DNA from: Roseibaca sp. Y0-43
Lineage (GTDB): Bacteria > Pseudomonadota > Alphaproteobacteria > Rhodobacterales > Rhodobacteraceae
Direction of reading: 5' to 3'
Length of the DNA stretch: 64,000 nucleotides
NCBI RefSeq assembly: GCF_020667835.1
Contig: NZ_JAFMPR010000008.1
Coordinates: forward strand, 81,588 to 145,587
Shown here in pieces: positions 35,178-43,328 of the stretch. Made by a program: the position numbers and the translations under genes. Numbering within the stretch: position 1 is the first letter of the stretch; every line of letters begins with the position of its first letter. The notes under the pieces are model-generated. The model saw nothing but the letters and a program-made list of their open reading frames with translations. It searched no databases and was not told the DNA's origin.

Positions 35178-36902
35178 TCAGCCCCCCTGCCCGGTTTGCG
35201 CGGTCTCTTCGGCGCGCAGGTCTTTACGAAGGATCTTGCCGACATTCGATTTCGGCAGGCTGTCGCGGAACTCCACCAGCTTGGGCACCTTGTAGGCGGT
35301 CAGATGCGCCTTGCAATGGCTGCGGATGTCTGAGGCGCTGAGGCTTTTGTCCTTCAGCACGACAAAGGCTTTCACGGCCTCGCCCGTCTCAGCGCTCGGC
35401 ACACCGATCACGGCGCATTCCAGAATGCCGGGGTGGGCGGCCAGGCAATCCTCGACCTCGTTTGGATAGACGTTGAAGCCCGACACCACGACCATGTCTT
35501 TCTTGCGGTCCACGATGTAGAAATAGCCGTCTTGGTCCATGACCCCGATATCGCCGGTCAGGAACCAGCCGTCTTGCAGCACCTTGGCGGTTTCCTCGGG
35601 GTTGCGCCAATAGCCGGCCATCACCTGCGGCCCCTTGGCGGCGATCTCTCCGCGCTCGCCGATGGCGACGGGTTGGCCCGCATCGTCCAGACAGGCCAGA
35701 TGCGTGGAGGGCACCGGCACCCCGATGGACCCGTCGCGCGTCTTTCCCAAGGGGTTGAAGGCCAGCACCGGCGCGGTTTCGGTCAGGCCGAACCCTTGCA
35801 GCAGCGGCTTGCCCGTCACCTCTTCCCAGCGTTTGGCCACGGGCGTTTGCAGCGCCATGCCACCGGCAGAGGCCAGTTTCAGATATTTCGGCGGGTTGTC
35901 CAGAAACCACGCTTCGTTCGACAGACCGTTGAACAGCGTGTTCACCCCGCTCATCCAGGTGATCTTGTAATTCTCGAAGGCGCGTTTCAGGTTCGTCAGC
36001 GGGCGCGGGTTCGGGATCAGCACATTGCGCGCGCCCAGCCAGTAAAAGGCCAGCAGGTTCACGGTAAAGGCGAAGATGTGATACATCGGCAGCGCCGTCA
36101 GCGCCACCTCGCGCCCGCGCTCGAAGGCCGGGATCATTTCCAGCGACTGCTCCATGTTCACGATCAGATTGCCATGGGTCAGCATCGCGCCCTTGGCCAC
36201 GCCGGTGGTGCCGCCGGTATATTGCAGACAGGCCAGATCCTCGGGGCCCACGTCTTGCGAGTAGCGCGCCACTTCCAGCCGGTCTTGGCCCATATGCGCA
36301 CGCCCCGCGCGAATGGCATCGGGCAGGCGGATATGCGCGACCTCTATCGGCTTGACCGAGCGGTCCCAGTGCTTTTGCACCAGCCCGATAATCCCGCGCG
36401 GCAGCGACGGCAGGAATTCGGCCACGCGGGTGACGATGATATTCGGGATCGGATGGCCGCGCGTCGCCGCCGCGATCTTGTCGGCGAACATATCCGCGAT
36501 AACAAGCGCATGGGGTTCGGCATCGGTGAACTGGCGGGCCATTTCCTCGGCGGTGTAAAGCGGGTTCACGTTGACCAGCACGCAACCCGCCTTGAACACG
36601 CCAAAGGCCGCTATGGGAAATGACAGCCCGTTGGGCACTTGCAGCGCGACGCGGTCGCCCGCGTTCAGCCCCGCCACCTCGCGCAGGTAGACGGCGAAAG
36701 CGTCCGACATCTCGTCGACCTGGGCAAAGCTGAGCGTGCCGTTCATCCCGTTGGGCATACAGGCCGTGAAGGCGGGCGCGGTGCCATAGGTGTCAGCGGC
36801 AGAGCGCACCAGCTCGCCCAAGTTGCGATAAGCGACCGCGTCGATATCCGGTCGCGTGCTTGCGCCATAAAACGCAAGCCAAGGCCTGTTACTGTCCAAC
36901 AT
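35178..36902 (-). CDS. fadD: Long-chain-type fatty acid CoA ligase (AMP-binding)
   Basis: The 574-residue enzyme activates a carboxylic acid to acyl-CoA through an acyl-adenylate. Its motifs are the P-loop YTGGTTGVAKGAML (about residues 224-237), QGFGLTETAPVL (A5), GWFLTGDIGVMDQDGYFYIVDRKKDMVVVSG-like A7/A8 region (about 445-475) and the final catalytic Lys in LPKSNVGKILRKDLR. Length and motifs fit the FadD group, but substrate length cannot be read. ATG 36902 follows GGGAGG at five bases. It is followed directly by the BASS transporter gene. Confidence 0.88.
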   Translation of the reverse strand: MLDSNRPWLAFYGASTRPDIDAVAYRNLGELVRSAADTYGTAPAFTACMPNGMNGTLSFAQVDEMSDAFAVYLREVAGLNAGDRVALQVPNGLSFPIAAFGVFKAGCVLVNVNPLYTAEEMARQFTDAEPHALVIADMFADKIAAATRGHPIPNIIVTRVAEFLPSLPRGIIGLVQKHWDRSVKPIEVAHIRLPDAIRAGRAHMGQDRLEVARYSQDVGPEDLACLQYTGGTTGVAKGAMLTHGNLIVNMEQSLEMIPAFERGREVALTALPMYHIFAFTVNLLAFYWLGARNVLIPNPRPLTNLKRAFENYKITWMSGVNTLFNGLSNEAWFLDNPPKYLKLASAGGMALQTPVAKRWEEVTGKPLLQGFGLTETAPVLAFNPLGKTRDGSIGVPVPSTHLACLDDAGQPVAIGERGEIAAKGPQVMAGYWRNPEETAKVLQDGWFLTGDIGVMDQDGYFYIVDRKKDMVVVSGFNVYPNEVEDCLAAHPGILECAVIGVPSAETGEAVKAFVVLKDKSLSASDIRSHCKAHLTAYKVPKLVEFRDSLPKSNVGKILRKDLRAEETAQTGQGG

Positions 36903-37216
36903 CAATTCCTCCCTGCCCGCGGCCGATGGCCGGGGCTAGAGAGCAGAATGATGGCTGGGCGACAAAGCCGTCAAGGCGTTTGTCGCGCACGGCCCCGGTG
37001 ACGACGCAACGTCAGGGCAAACCCCGCTCGTGCGAGATCATCCATGGACGCTTGGTCGGAAAGCTTTTGGACCCGTCGGGGCGATAGAGCGTCTTGCTGT
37101 TCTTCTTCGCGCCACCGCACCGGCGGCGCAAAGCTTGCTGACAGGGTGCACCTGCCCTATCTGGTCCCGCAGTCCCGCATCACCGGGCGTTCGCAGATAC
37201 CAAGAGCAGAGGTTAC
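36903..37216. other. Divergent intergenic region with a hairpin
   Basis: No convincing gene is seen in these 314 bases. It holds the fadD ribosome site at its left end and the cupin ribosome site (GAGG) at its right end. A hairpin pairs GCGACAAA (36959-36966) with TTTGTCGC (36979-36986). A 3-bp GCC/GGC inner stem and one bulged G extend it. I could not fix promoter boxes for either flanking gene. Confidence 0.5.
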
Positions 37217-37888
37217 ATGCACCTGAATGCAGATTTCAGCCAGCGCGCGCTTGTGCGCTATGACGAAAGCGACTGGGTGGCATCGCCCATGCCGGGGGTC
37301 CGGCGGCGGATGCTCGACCGCATCGGCGGCGAGGTGGCGCGCGCGACCAGTATCGTGCAGTTCGACCCCGGCAGCGCGTTCTCGGCGCATACCCATGACG
37401 GGGGCGAGGAATACCTTGTCCTCGACGGCACGTTTCAGGACGAGGATGGCGATTTCCCGACCGGGTTCTATGTGCGCAACCCGCCCACCTCGTCGCATAC
37501 GCCAGCGGCCAGCGCGGGTGCGACGATCCTTGTGAAACTGCACCAGTTCGACCCAGACGACCGCACGCTGGTGCAGATCGACAGCCAAAAGGCGGATTGG
37601 GCGAAACGCGCGCAAGGGGTGGAACATCTGGCGCTGCACAGCGACCCGCGCGAAACCGTGGCGCTGGAGCATTGGGCACCGGGGGTGACGCGTAGCCTTG
37701 ACGCCACGGGCGGGCTGGAAGTGTTCATGGTCGCGGGCGCGCTGTCGGACGGTACCGACACGCTGACCCGCTGGGATTGGTTGCGCCTGCCTGTCGGGTC
37801 CGAGTTTCACGCCACCGCCGGCCCGGAGGGCGCGCGGATCTGGATCAAATCGGGCCATCTGCGCGATGTGATCGGGCGGGCGGCGTGA
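37217..37888 (+). CDS. Double-cupin protein (ChrR-like cupin fold)
   Basis: The 223-residue soluble protein has two cupin segments. The first (about residues 35-110) carries the metal-binding block FSAHTHDGGEEYLVLDGTFQDE, with HXH, Glu and the spacing seen in the ChrR-type cupin domain. It continues GFYVRNPPTSSHTP, which supplies a further His. The second (about 140-215) is weaker (EVFMVAGALSDG) and lacks an obvious metal triad. ChrR relatives act as zinc anti-sigma factors, but the N-terminal zinc domain is missing here, so that role is unlikely. The amine oxidase gene begins within its stop (GTGA), so the pair is coupled. Confidence 0.75.
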   Translation: MHLNADFSQRALVRYDESDWVASPMPGVRRRMLDRIGGEVARATSIVQFDPGSAFSAHTHDGGEEYLVLDGTFQDEDGDFPTGFYVRNPPTSSHTPAASAGATILVKLHQFDPDDRTLVQIDSQKADWAKRAQGVEHLALHSDPRETVALEHWAPGVTRSLDATGGLEVFMVAGALSDGTDTLTRWDWLRLPVGSEFHATAGPEGARIWIKSGHLRDVIGRAA

Positions 37889-38886
37889 ACCACGACACCC
37901 ATGTCTGCATCATCGGCGCGGGCCTGTCGGGCCTTGCGTTGGCCAACGGCTTGCGCGCCAAGGGCTGCGCCGTCACCCTGCTGGAAGCGCGCGACCGTCC
38001 CGGCGGGCGGGTCTTGTCGCAGGACGGCTTCGACCTTGGCCCGTCCTGGATCTGGCCGCATAACCGGCGAATGCTGGCGCTTCTGGACCAGCTGGGGCTG
38101 CGCAGCTTCGCGCAATACACGCAAGGCCGGCTGGTGTTCGAGGACGCCACCGGCGCGATCCGTCGCGACCTGGACTTCGCCACGATGGGCGGCGCGCTGC
38201 GTGTGGGGGGCGGGCTGGCGCAGGTGACAGGCGCGCTGGCAGACAAGCTTGGCGACGCGCTGCGGCTGTCCTGCCCTGTCCAACAGATTTCCGAAGACGC
38301 CCATGGCGTGACAGTCACGTTGCGCAACCAAAGCCTGCGGGCAAGTCAGGTCGTCCTTGCGCTGCCGCCGCGCCTTGCCGCCGGTCTGGGCCTGACTATG
38401 CCCGATATACCCACATGGATGGCCGGACAGGCAAAGCTGGTTGCGACCTACCCGACCCCGTTCTGGCGCGCGCAGGGCTTCAATGGCGATGCCATCTCGC
38501 ATCTTGGCCCCTTGGCAGAGATCCATGACGCCTCCCCGGTCGATGGGCGCGAAGGCGCGCTGTTCGGTTTCGCCCGTCCCGGCGCGGCACGGGCAGAAGG
38601 GTTTCGCGATGCCGCGATCGCGCAACTTGCGCGCCTCTTCGGGCCAGAGGCCGCGCAGCCCACGCGGGTGATGCTGAAAGACTGGAGCACGGACAGCGCC
38701 ACCGCAACGCCTGCCGACCTTGTCCCGCCTGCGGGACACCCGCATTACCGGCCCATCGCGCCCACCCGCCGCGTGATCTTTGCCGGGACAGAGGCCGCGC
38801 CACAGGATGGCGGCTTTCTGGAAGGCGCACTATGCGCGGCTGACGCGGCCCTAGGCGCGTTGGAACGTATCCTGCACCCGATTTGA
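37885..38886 (+). CDS. FAD-dependent amine oxidase / flavin-containing oxidoreductase
   Basis: The 333-residue flavoenzyme starts at GTG 37885, overlapping the cupin stop. The dinucleotide-binding motif IIGAGLSGLALANGL (about residues 9-23) leads to LEARDRPGGRVLSQ, the amine-oxidase type FAD contact. The C-terminal FAD segment is FAGTEAAPQDGGFLEGAL (about 300-317). At 333 residues it is shorter than typical monoamine oxidases (about 450), so the substrate domain is compact. The substrate is unknown. Coupling to a cupin protein suggests a two-step modification, but nothing more can be read. It converges on the APC permease gene with a 13-base gap. Confidence 0.82.
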   Translation: MNHDTHVCIIGAGLSGLALANGLRAKGCAVTLLEARDRPGGRVLSQDGFDLGPSWIWPHNRRMLALLDQLGLRSFAQYTQGRLVFEDATGAIRRDLDFATMGGALRVGGGLAQVTGALADKLGDALRLSCPVQQISEDAHGVTVTLRNQSLRASQVVLALPPRLAAGLGLTMPDIPTWMAGQAKLVATYPTPFWRAQGFNGDAISHLGPLAEIHDASPVDGREGALFGFARPGAARAEGFRDAAIAQLARLFGPEAAQPTRVMLKDWSTDSATATPADLVPPAGHPHYRPIAPTRRVIFAGTEAAPQDGGFLEGALCAADAALGALERILHPI

Positions 38887-38899
38887 CAGGCCGCCCCGG

Positions 38900-40138
38900 C
38901 TACAGCCACGCCGTGGCAAAGAGCGCAAGGCTGGTCAGAACCCCCATCACGGGCACGACCAGCGGCACGGTGAAATGCCCGGCACCCCCCTCGCCCCGCC
39001 ATTTCAGCCGGATCAGCGCCACGTTGACCACAAGGAACACCAGCAGCACGATCTGCGAGGTGCGTTCCGCGAGCGCGGCAATCGGCACCGCCAGCGCCAG
39101 CCCGAGGATCAGGCAGGCAACCAGCAGCGTGGCCACAACCGGCGTCTGCGTGCGCGTCGAAACACGCGCAAGGACCGGCGGCAGATGTCCCTGATCCGCC
39201 AAACCGAACAACACCCGCGACGCCATGATCATCTGGATCAGCACGCCATTCACGGTGGCCACGATAGCGATGATCGCGAACCCCTGACGAACCGGTTCTG
39301 GCGCGGTCTGGAACACCAATGACAACGGCGCGGCAGAAGCTGCAAGCTCATTCACCGGGACAGCCACCAGAACGGCGGCGGTGGTCACGATGTAAAGCAG
39401 GCTTGCAACCACAAGCGTCAGCACGATGGCGCGCGGGATGGTCCTGACCGGATCTTTGACCTCTTCGGCCACATTGGCCATATCCTCGAAGCCGATAAAG
39501 GCGAAGAAGGCCAGCAGGGACGCGGCCCCGATCCCCGACCAATGCGCCCCGGTCAGTGGCGGCACCATTTCGGACAGGCTGGCCCCCAAGGGAGGGGCCA
39601 AGCCAAAGCCCCATGCGGACAAGAACACCAGCCCGCCGATTTCGATGACCGTGATGATCGCGGCCACCGTGATCGACTGGGTGATGCCCCAGATGGCGAT
39701 CAGCGCCATGATGCCGACAATCGCCACCGTCAGCACCGCCTGCGGCGCGGCGATCAGGCCTTGCAGGTAAGAGGCCGCGCCGATCACCACCGCCGCCGCC
39801 GACACCATGCCCGACACTGCCACCGCCAACCCGACCGCGACCGCCAAGCGACCAGAGCGGAAGCCGGCCTCGACATAAGCCGCCTCTCCTGCGCTGACGG
39901 GGTAGCGCGTGGCCAGTTCGGCATAGGAAAAAGCGGTGAAGGCCACGACGATGGCCGCAAGCAGGAAAGAGACCGGCGCGTACGCCCCGGCCTGCGCCGC
40001 CGTGGTGCCCACCAGCACATAGATGCCCGCGCCCACGGTCACGCCCAGCCCGTAAAGCGTCAACAGGCCTGTGCCCAGCGAGCGGCGCAGTTTTCCCGCG
40101 CCCCCCGAAGTATCCGATTGTAGCCGTGTCACGGGCAT
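38900..40138 (-). CDS. APC family amino acid permease
   Basis: The 412-residue inner-membrane transporter has about twelve hydrophobic segments. The start of segment 1 carries the APC hallmark TVGAGIYVLVG (about residues 35-45), followed by FSYAELATRYPVSAGEAAYV. Later, FIGFEDMANVAEEVKDPVRTIPRAI (about 215-239) is the conserved loop of the family. I chose ATG 40138; the frame upstream is Arg/Pro-rich and overlaps nothing conserved. Substrates of related permeases are amino acids or polyamines. The gene is apparently monocistronic, with the TRAP large permease ending 49 bases upstream. Confidence 0.85.
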   Translation of the reverse strand: MPVTRLQSDTSGGAGKLRRSLGTGLLTLYGLGVTVGAGIYVLVGTTAAQAGAYAPVSFLLAAIVVAFTAFSYAELATRYPVSAGEAAYVEAGFRSGRLAVAVGLAVAVSGMVSAAAVVIGAASYLQGLIAAPQAVLTVAIVGIMALIAIWGITQSITVAAIITVIEIGGLVFLSAWGFGLAPPLGASLSEMVPPLTGAHWSGIGAASLLAFFAFIGFEDMANVAEEVKDPVRTIPRAIVLTLVVASLLYIVTTAAVLVAVPVNELAASAAPLSLVFQTAPEPVRQGFAIIAIVATVNGVLIQMIMASRVLFGLADQGHLPPVLARVSTRTQTPVVATLLVACLILGLALAVPIAALAERTSQIVLLVFLVVNVALIRLKWRGEGGAGHFTVPLVVPVMGVLTSLALFATAWL

Positions 40139-40187
40139 TGACGCGCGATCCTTGAACCGAGACCCACCCTCGACAGGCCGGAGCGGT

Positions 40188-41471
40188 CTAGAGAAGCGAG
40201 GGCAGGAACATAACAAGCCCTTCGGAATAGGTAAGCAACAGCAAAACCGCCAGAAGCGCGGCGAGCAGCGGAATGACCTCTCGGACGAAATCCAGCAAGC
40301 GCACTTTCAGGATAGAGCAGACGGTGAACATCATCGACCCGAATGGTGGCGTGATCCCTCCGATCATGATGTTGACGATCACGATTACCCCGAAATGCAC
40401 CGGGTTGATGCCCAAATTCAGCACCGCCGGCAATAAAAGCGGGGTCAGGATAATCATCGCCGCGCCACCCTCGATGAACATGCCAACCGCCAGCAAAAGA
40501 AGGTTGATGAACAGCAGCAGCATGAATTTGCTGTCCGTCAGGTCGATCAGCGCAGAGGCAATGCTTTGCGGGATGCGTTCAAGCGTCATGTAATAGCCGA
40601 AGAGCAAGGCCCCGATGATGATGAACATCACGGTGCTCGTGCCTTGCACCGTCTCTCGCAGGATCGGGCCGACATGTTTCAGCTTCAGTTCCTTGTAGAC
40701 GAAAAAGCCGATCAGCGCGCAGAGCAGAACCGCGACGGCCCCCGCTTCGGTCGGTGTGAACAGCCCGAAGCGCATACCAAGGATGACGCCGAAAGGGATC
40801 AGCAGCGCCGGAATGGCTTTCAGGAAATAGCTGAACCGTTCCGCAGCACTTGCCGGTTCCGAACGCGAGGGTTTGTAGTCGCGCCGCTTCGCGATGATCG
40901 CGATGGTTATCATCAGCGCCAGCGCCATCAGCAACGCGGGAACATACCCGGCTATGAACATGCTGTGCACCGACACATTGGCCAGAAGCGCAAAGATGAT
41001 CAGGTTGATCCCCGGCGGGATCACCGGGCTGATACAGGACGAAGCGGCCGTCACCGCGGCGGTAAAGGGCAAATCATAGCCGCGCTTGGTCATTTCCGGG
41101 GCAAGGATCTTGGACTGCATCGCGGCATCGGCATTCGCAGAGCCAGAGATGCCGCCCATCATGGTGCTGAGGATGACATTGACCTGCGCCAAACCGCCGG
41201 TTTTGTGCCCGATCAGCGAATCCGCAAAGCCCAGCAAACTGCGGCTGATACCAGAAAAGTTCATCACCGAGCCGACCATGATGAAAAACGGAATCGCCAA
41301 CAGAGGAAAGGCTTCGGCAGAAGTGATGAAGCGCTGCATCACCAGCGCGATGGGCAGCGTGGTGTTGATGAAGAGGAAATAGACCAGCGCCGAGGCGATC
41401 AATGAAAACGCAACCGGGATGTTCAACAGGAACATCACGAACAGCAGCACCATGGGAAGGTAGTCCAGCAT
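40188..41471 (-). CDS. dctM: TRAP transporter large permease (DctM), system 1
   Basis: The 427-residue membrane subunit of a tripartite ATP-independent periplasmic transporter has about twelve hydrophobic segments. Diagnostic text includes VNVILSTMMGGISGSANADAAM (the GGxSGSxxAD block, about residues 97-118), ISPVIPPGINLIIFALLA (the P-P loop) and HFGVIVIVNIMIGGITPPFG near the C-terminus. DctM forms the ion-coupled translocation channel. It starts six bases after the small permease stop. The operon order is P, Q, M on the minus strand. Confidence 0.95.
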   Translation of the reverse strand: MLDYLPMVLLFVMFLLNIPVAFSLIASALVYFLFINTTLPIALVMQRFITSAEAFPLLAIPFFIMVGSVMNFSGISRSLLGFADSLIGHKTGGLAQVNVILSTMMGGISGSANADAAMQSKILAPEMTKRGYDLPFTAAVTAASSCISPVIPPGINLIIFALLANVSVHSMFIAGYVPALLMALALMITIAIIAKRRDYKPSRSEPASAAERFSYFLKAIPALLIPFGVILGMRFGLFTPTEAGAVAVLLCALIGFFVYKELKLKHVGPILRETVQGTSTVMFIIIGALLFGYYMTLERIPQSIASALIDLTDSKFMLLLFINLLLLAVGMFIEGGAAMIILTPLLLPAVLNLGINPVHFGVIVIVNIMIGGITPPFGSMMFTVCSILKVRLLDFVREVIPLLAALLAVLLLLTYSEGLVMFLPSLL

Positions 41472-41477
41472 CGCGCG

Positions 41478-41954
41478 TTACCCCTGTCCGCCCGCAGCGC
41501 CGCGCATCTGCGCGATGTCACGCAGGATGAAACGGATCGTATGCAGCGCCATCAGGCCGAAACACAGCACCAACACGATATTTACCCAGAAATAGGATAC
41601 CCCCATCACCGGCGTCGTCTTGTTGGACAGCATGGTGTATTCGTAGCTCAGATAGGCCAGAAGCCCGTTCAGCCCCAGCAAGAACACCAGGATCGCCAGG
41701 TTGAACGGCCCGACGACCCGCTTGGGCAGAATGGACAAGATCGCATCGACACCCATATGCAGCCCGTGCTTGTAGCACGATGAAATCCCCAGATAGACCG
41801 CCCAGATGAAACACAGAACGGCAAGTTCCTGCCCCCATGGCATGACAAAGCCGAACCCGTAGCGCAGCACCACATTGATAATCACCAAAATGACTGTGAC
41901 GCTGATAGCGATCGACGCAAGGATTTCTTCCAGATTCCTGATGATGGCGATCAT
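41478..41954 (-). CDS. dctQ: TRAP transporter small permease (DctQ), system 1
   Basis: The 158-residue protein has four membrane segments (for example IAISVTVILVIINVVLRYGF, about residues 15-34) and the DctQ mark WGQELAVLCFIWAVYLGISSCYKHGLHMGVD (here ELAVLCFIWAVYLG). The small subunit joins the large one in the membrane. ATG 41954 is taken over a GTG three bases upstream. The gene begins 72 bases after the receptor stop, a normal gap in TRAP operons. Confidence 0.92.
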   Translation of the reverse strand: MIAIIRNLEEILASIAISVTVILVIINVVLRYGFGFVMPWGQELAVLCFIWAVYLGISSCYKHGLHMGVDAILSILPKRVVGPFNLAILVFLLGLNGLLAYLSYEYTMLSNKTTPVMGVSYFWVNIVLVLCFGLMALHTIRFILRDIAQMRGAAGGQG

Positions 41955-42026
41955 CACTGTCTCATGTCTTGTCTAAAGCGGCACGCAGCCCGGCACAGGC
42001 GTGGCCGGGCTGCGCATGGGGCAAGA

Positions 42027-43010
42027 TCAGTTGCCCCGGATCTTTTCAAGTTCCGCCCCGATAACGGCGCGAATATCGTCATCCCATGCCGGGAATTCGG
42101 TGTAGACGCTGGCCGTAAGCTCGCTGAAGGCGGCGGTATCGGCTTCGACAAAGGTCACACCCTCGGCTTCAAGCAGGGCGCGATATTCCTCGTCAAGCTT
42201 GATCAGGTTCTCGGTGTTCGAAATCGCCCCGGCGGCAAATTCCTCGTCCACGATCGCCTGCTGCTCGGGCGTCATCTGGTCCCAGACAGACGGCGAGATG
42301 TAGATGCCCACGCTGCCAAGGAAGTGCTTCGTCATCGACATGACATTGGCGACTTCATAGATCTTGGTCGAATACATGGTCAGGATCGAGCCTTCCAACC
42401 CTTCCACGACGCCCTGCTGAACCCCGGAATAGGTTTCAGTGAAGGGGATCGCCTGCGGAGATGCCCCCATCGCCGCCAACGTGCTGATGAAGATCTGGCT
42501 ACCCGGCACCCGGATTTTCATGCCTTCAAGGTCGGCAGGCGTGACGATGGGTTTGTTCGTGATCATGTGGCGGAAGCCGAACATGTAATCGGCATTGATG
42601 ATCTTGATGCCCTGCTCTTCGGCCTGTGCGGTCAGATCGGCGACCAGGTCGGTGTCCATCATCGCGAGGTATTCATCATAGCTGTCATACAGCATCGGGC
42701 CGGCCAAGGCGCCGAAATTCGGGACGTAATCGCCGACATAGGTCAGGTCTTCAACCGCGATCCAGTTCGCGCCGTTGACGACCTGCTCGAGGTTGTCCTT
42801 GTAGGTCGGCAACTGGCCACCCGGAAAGACCTGAATATCGACATCGCCATTGGTGCGTTCGCGAATTCGGTCGGTAACCTTGATGAGCTCTTGCGTCAGA
42901 AGTTCCGTTTCCTGAAAGATCAAGCTCATGTTGATCTGGATTTCATTGGCGGCAGCCCCCTGCACACCAAGCACCGCCGCGAAGGTCGCAGCTGTAAGTC
43001 GTTTCATCAT
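42027..43010 (-). CDS. dctP: TRAP transporter substrate-binding protein (DctP), system 1
   Basis: The 327-residue periplasmic receptor has a signal peptide (MKRLTAATFAAVLGVQGAAA). The DctP fold shows DIQVFPGGQLPTYKDNLEQV (about residues 50-69) and DLEGMKIRVPGSQIF, whose Arg is the conserved carboxylate contact (about residue 150). MGASPQAIPFTETYSGVQQGVVEG then follows. The ligand is probably an organic acid, as in most of the family. ATG 43010 follows GAGGA at seven bases. It is the first gene of the operon and is separated from the GMC oxidoreductase gene by 318 bases. Confidence 0.93.
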   Translation of the reverse strand: MMKRLTAATFAAVLGVQGAAANEIQINMSLIFQETELLTQELIKVTDRIRERTNGDVDIQVFPGGQLPTYKDNLEQVVNGANWIAVEDLTYVGDYVPNFGALAGPMLYDSYDEYLAMMDTDLVADLTAQAEEQGIKIINADYMFGFRHMITNKPIVTPADLEGMKIRVPGSQIFISTLAAMGASPQAIPFTETYSGVQQGVVEGLEGSILTMYSTKIYEVANVMSMTKHFLGSVGIYISPSVWDQMTPEQQAIVDEEFAAGAISNTENLIKLDEEYRALLEAEGVTFVEADTAAFSELTASVYTEFPAWDDDIRAVIGAELEKIRGN

Positions 43011-43097
43011 CTGGGTTTCCTCTCTGTCTTGGCACGGGCCGCCTACCATAGGGCAACCGATCCGCGATGCTGACCGGGCAACTGAAACAGGCGCGCC

Positions 43098-43129
43098 GGT
43101 CGTCATGGCTTTTTAATAATGGTCGTCAT
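43098..43129. repeat. Direct repeat upstream of the TRAP operon
   Basis: GGTCGTCAT occurs at 43098-43106 and again at 43121-43129, a 23-base period (about two helical turns), with AT-rich TTTTTAATAAT between. It lies about 90 bases before dctP ATG in the 43011-43328 gap. It may be a regulator site, but the second copy also lies in the small frame described next. Confidence 0.35.
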
Positions 43130-43265
43130 TGTGCGCAGAGGGGTCTGCATCCTGACCGAACCAGACGGATGAACGCGGCATAAGCTGCATTTCCATCGCT
43201 TCCTCAGCGCCCTCTTCCTCCCAAGGCTGAGTTTCGAAGAAATTGCACCGATGCGCAAGACGCAA
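43113..43265 (-). CDS. Possible small acidic protein, or remnant of a gene
   Basis: In the 318-base gap between the GMC gene and dctP, an open frame of 50 codons runs from TTG 43265 to TAA 43113. Its text is protein-like: FFETQPWEEEGAEEAM, then MPRSSVWFGQDADPSAHNDD, rich in Trp, Glu and Asp, unlike chance frames here, which are Arg/Pro-rich. The frame stays open upstream to the GMC stop at 43329. It lacks a ribosome site and an ATG before residue 28. I do not recognise it. It may be a small gene, the tail of a decayed gene, or chance. Confidence 0.3.
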   Translation of the reverse strand: MRLAHRCNFFETQPWEEEGAEEAMEMQLMPRSSVWFGQDADPSAHNDDHY

Positions 43266-43328
43266 CTGGACCGTTTCCGTGAGGGAACAGCGGAGTGCAG
43301 GGCACCACAGCCAATGCCAGCGACGGGC

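Noticed and set aside
37030..37263. Small plus-strand frames in the fadD-cupin intergenic region
   Set aside because: They have no ribosome site, unusual Cys/Trp/Arg composition and run into the cupin gene in another frame.
43098..43129. A second TetR-type operator for the TRAP operon
   Set aside because: The GGTCGTCAT direct repeat has no similarity to the ACTCAC core, so it is not part of that regulon.
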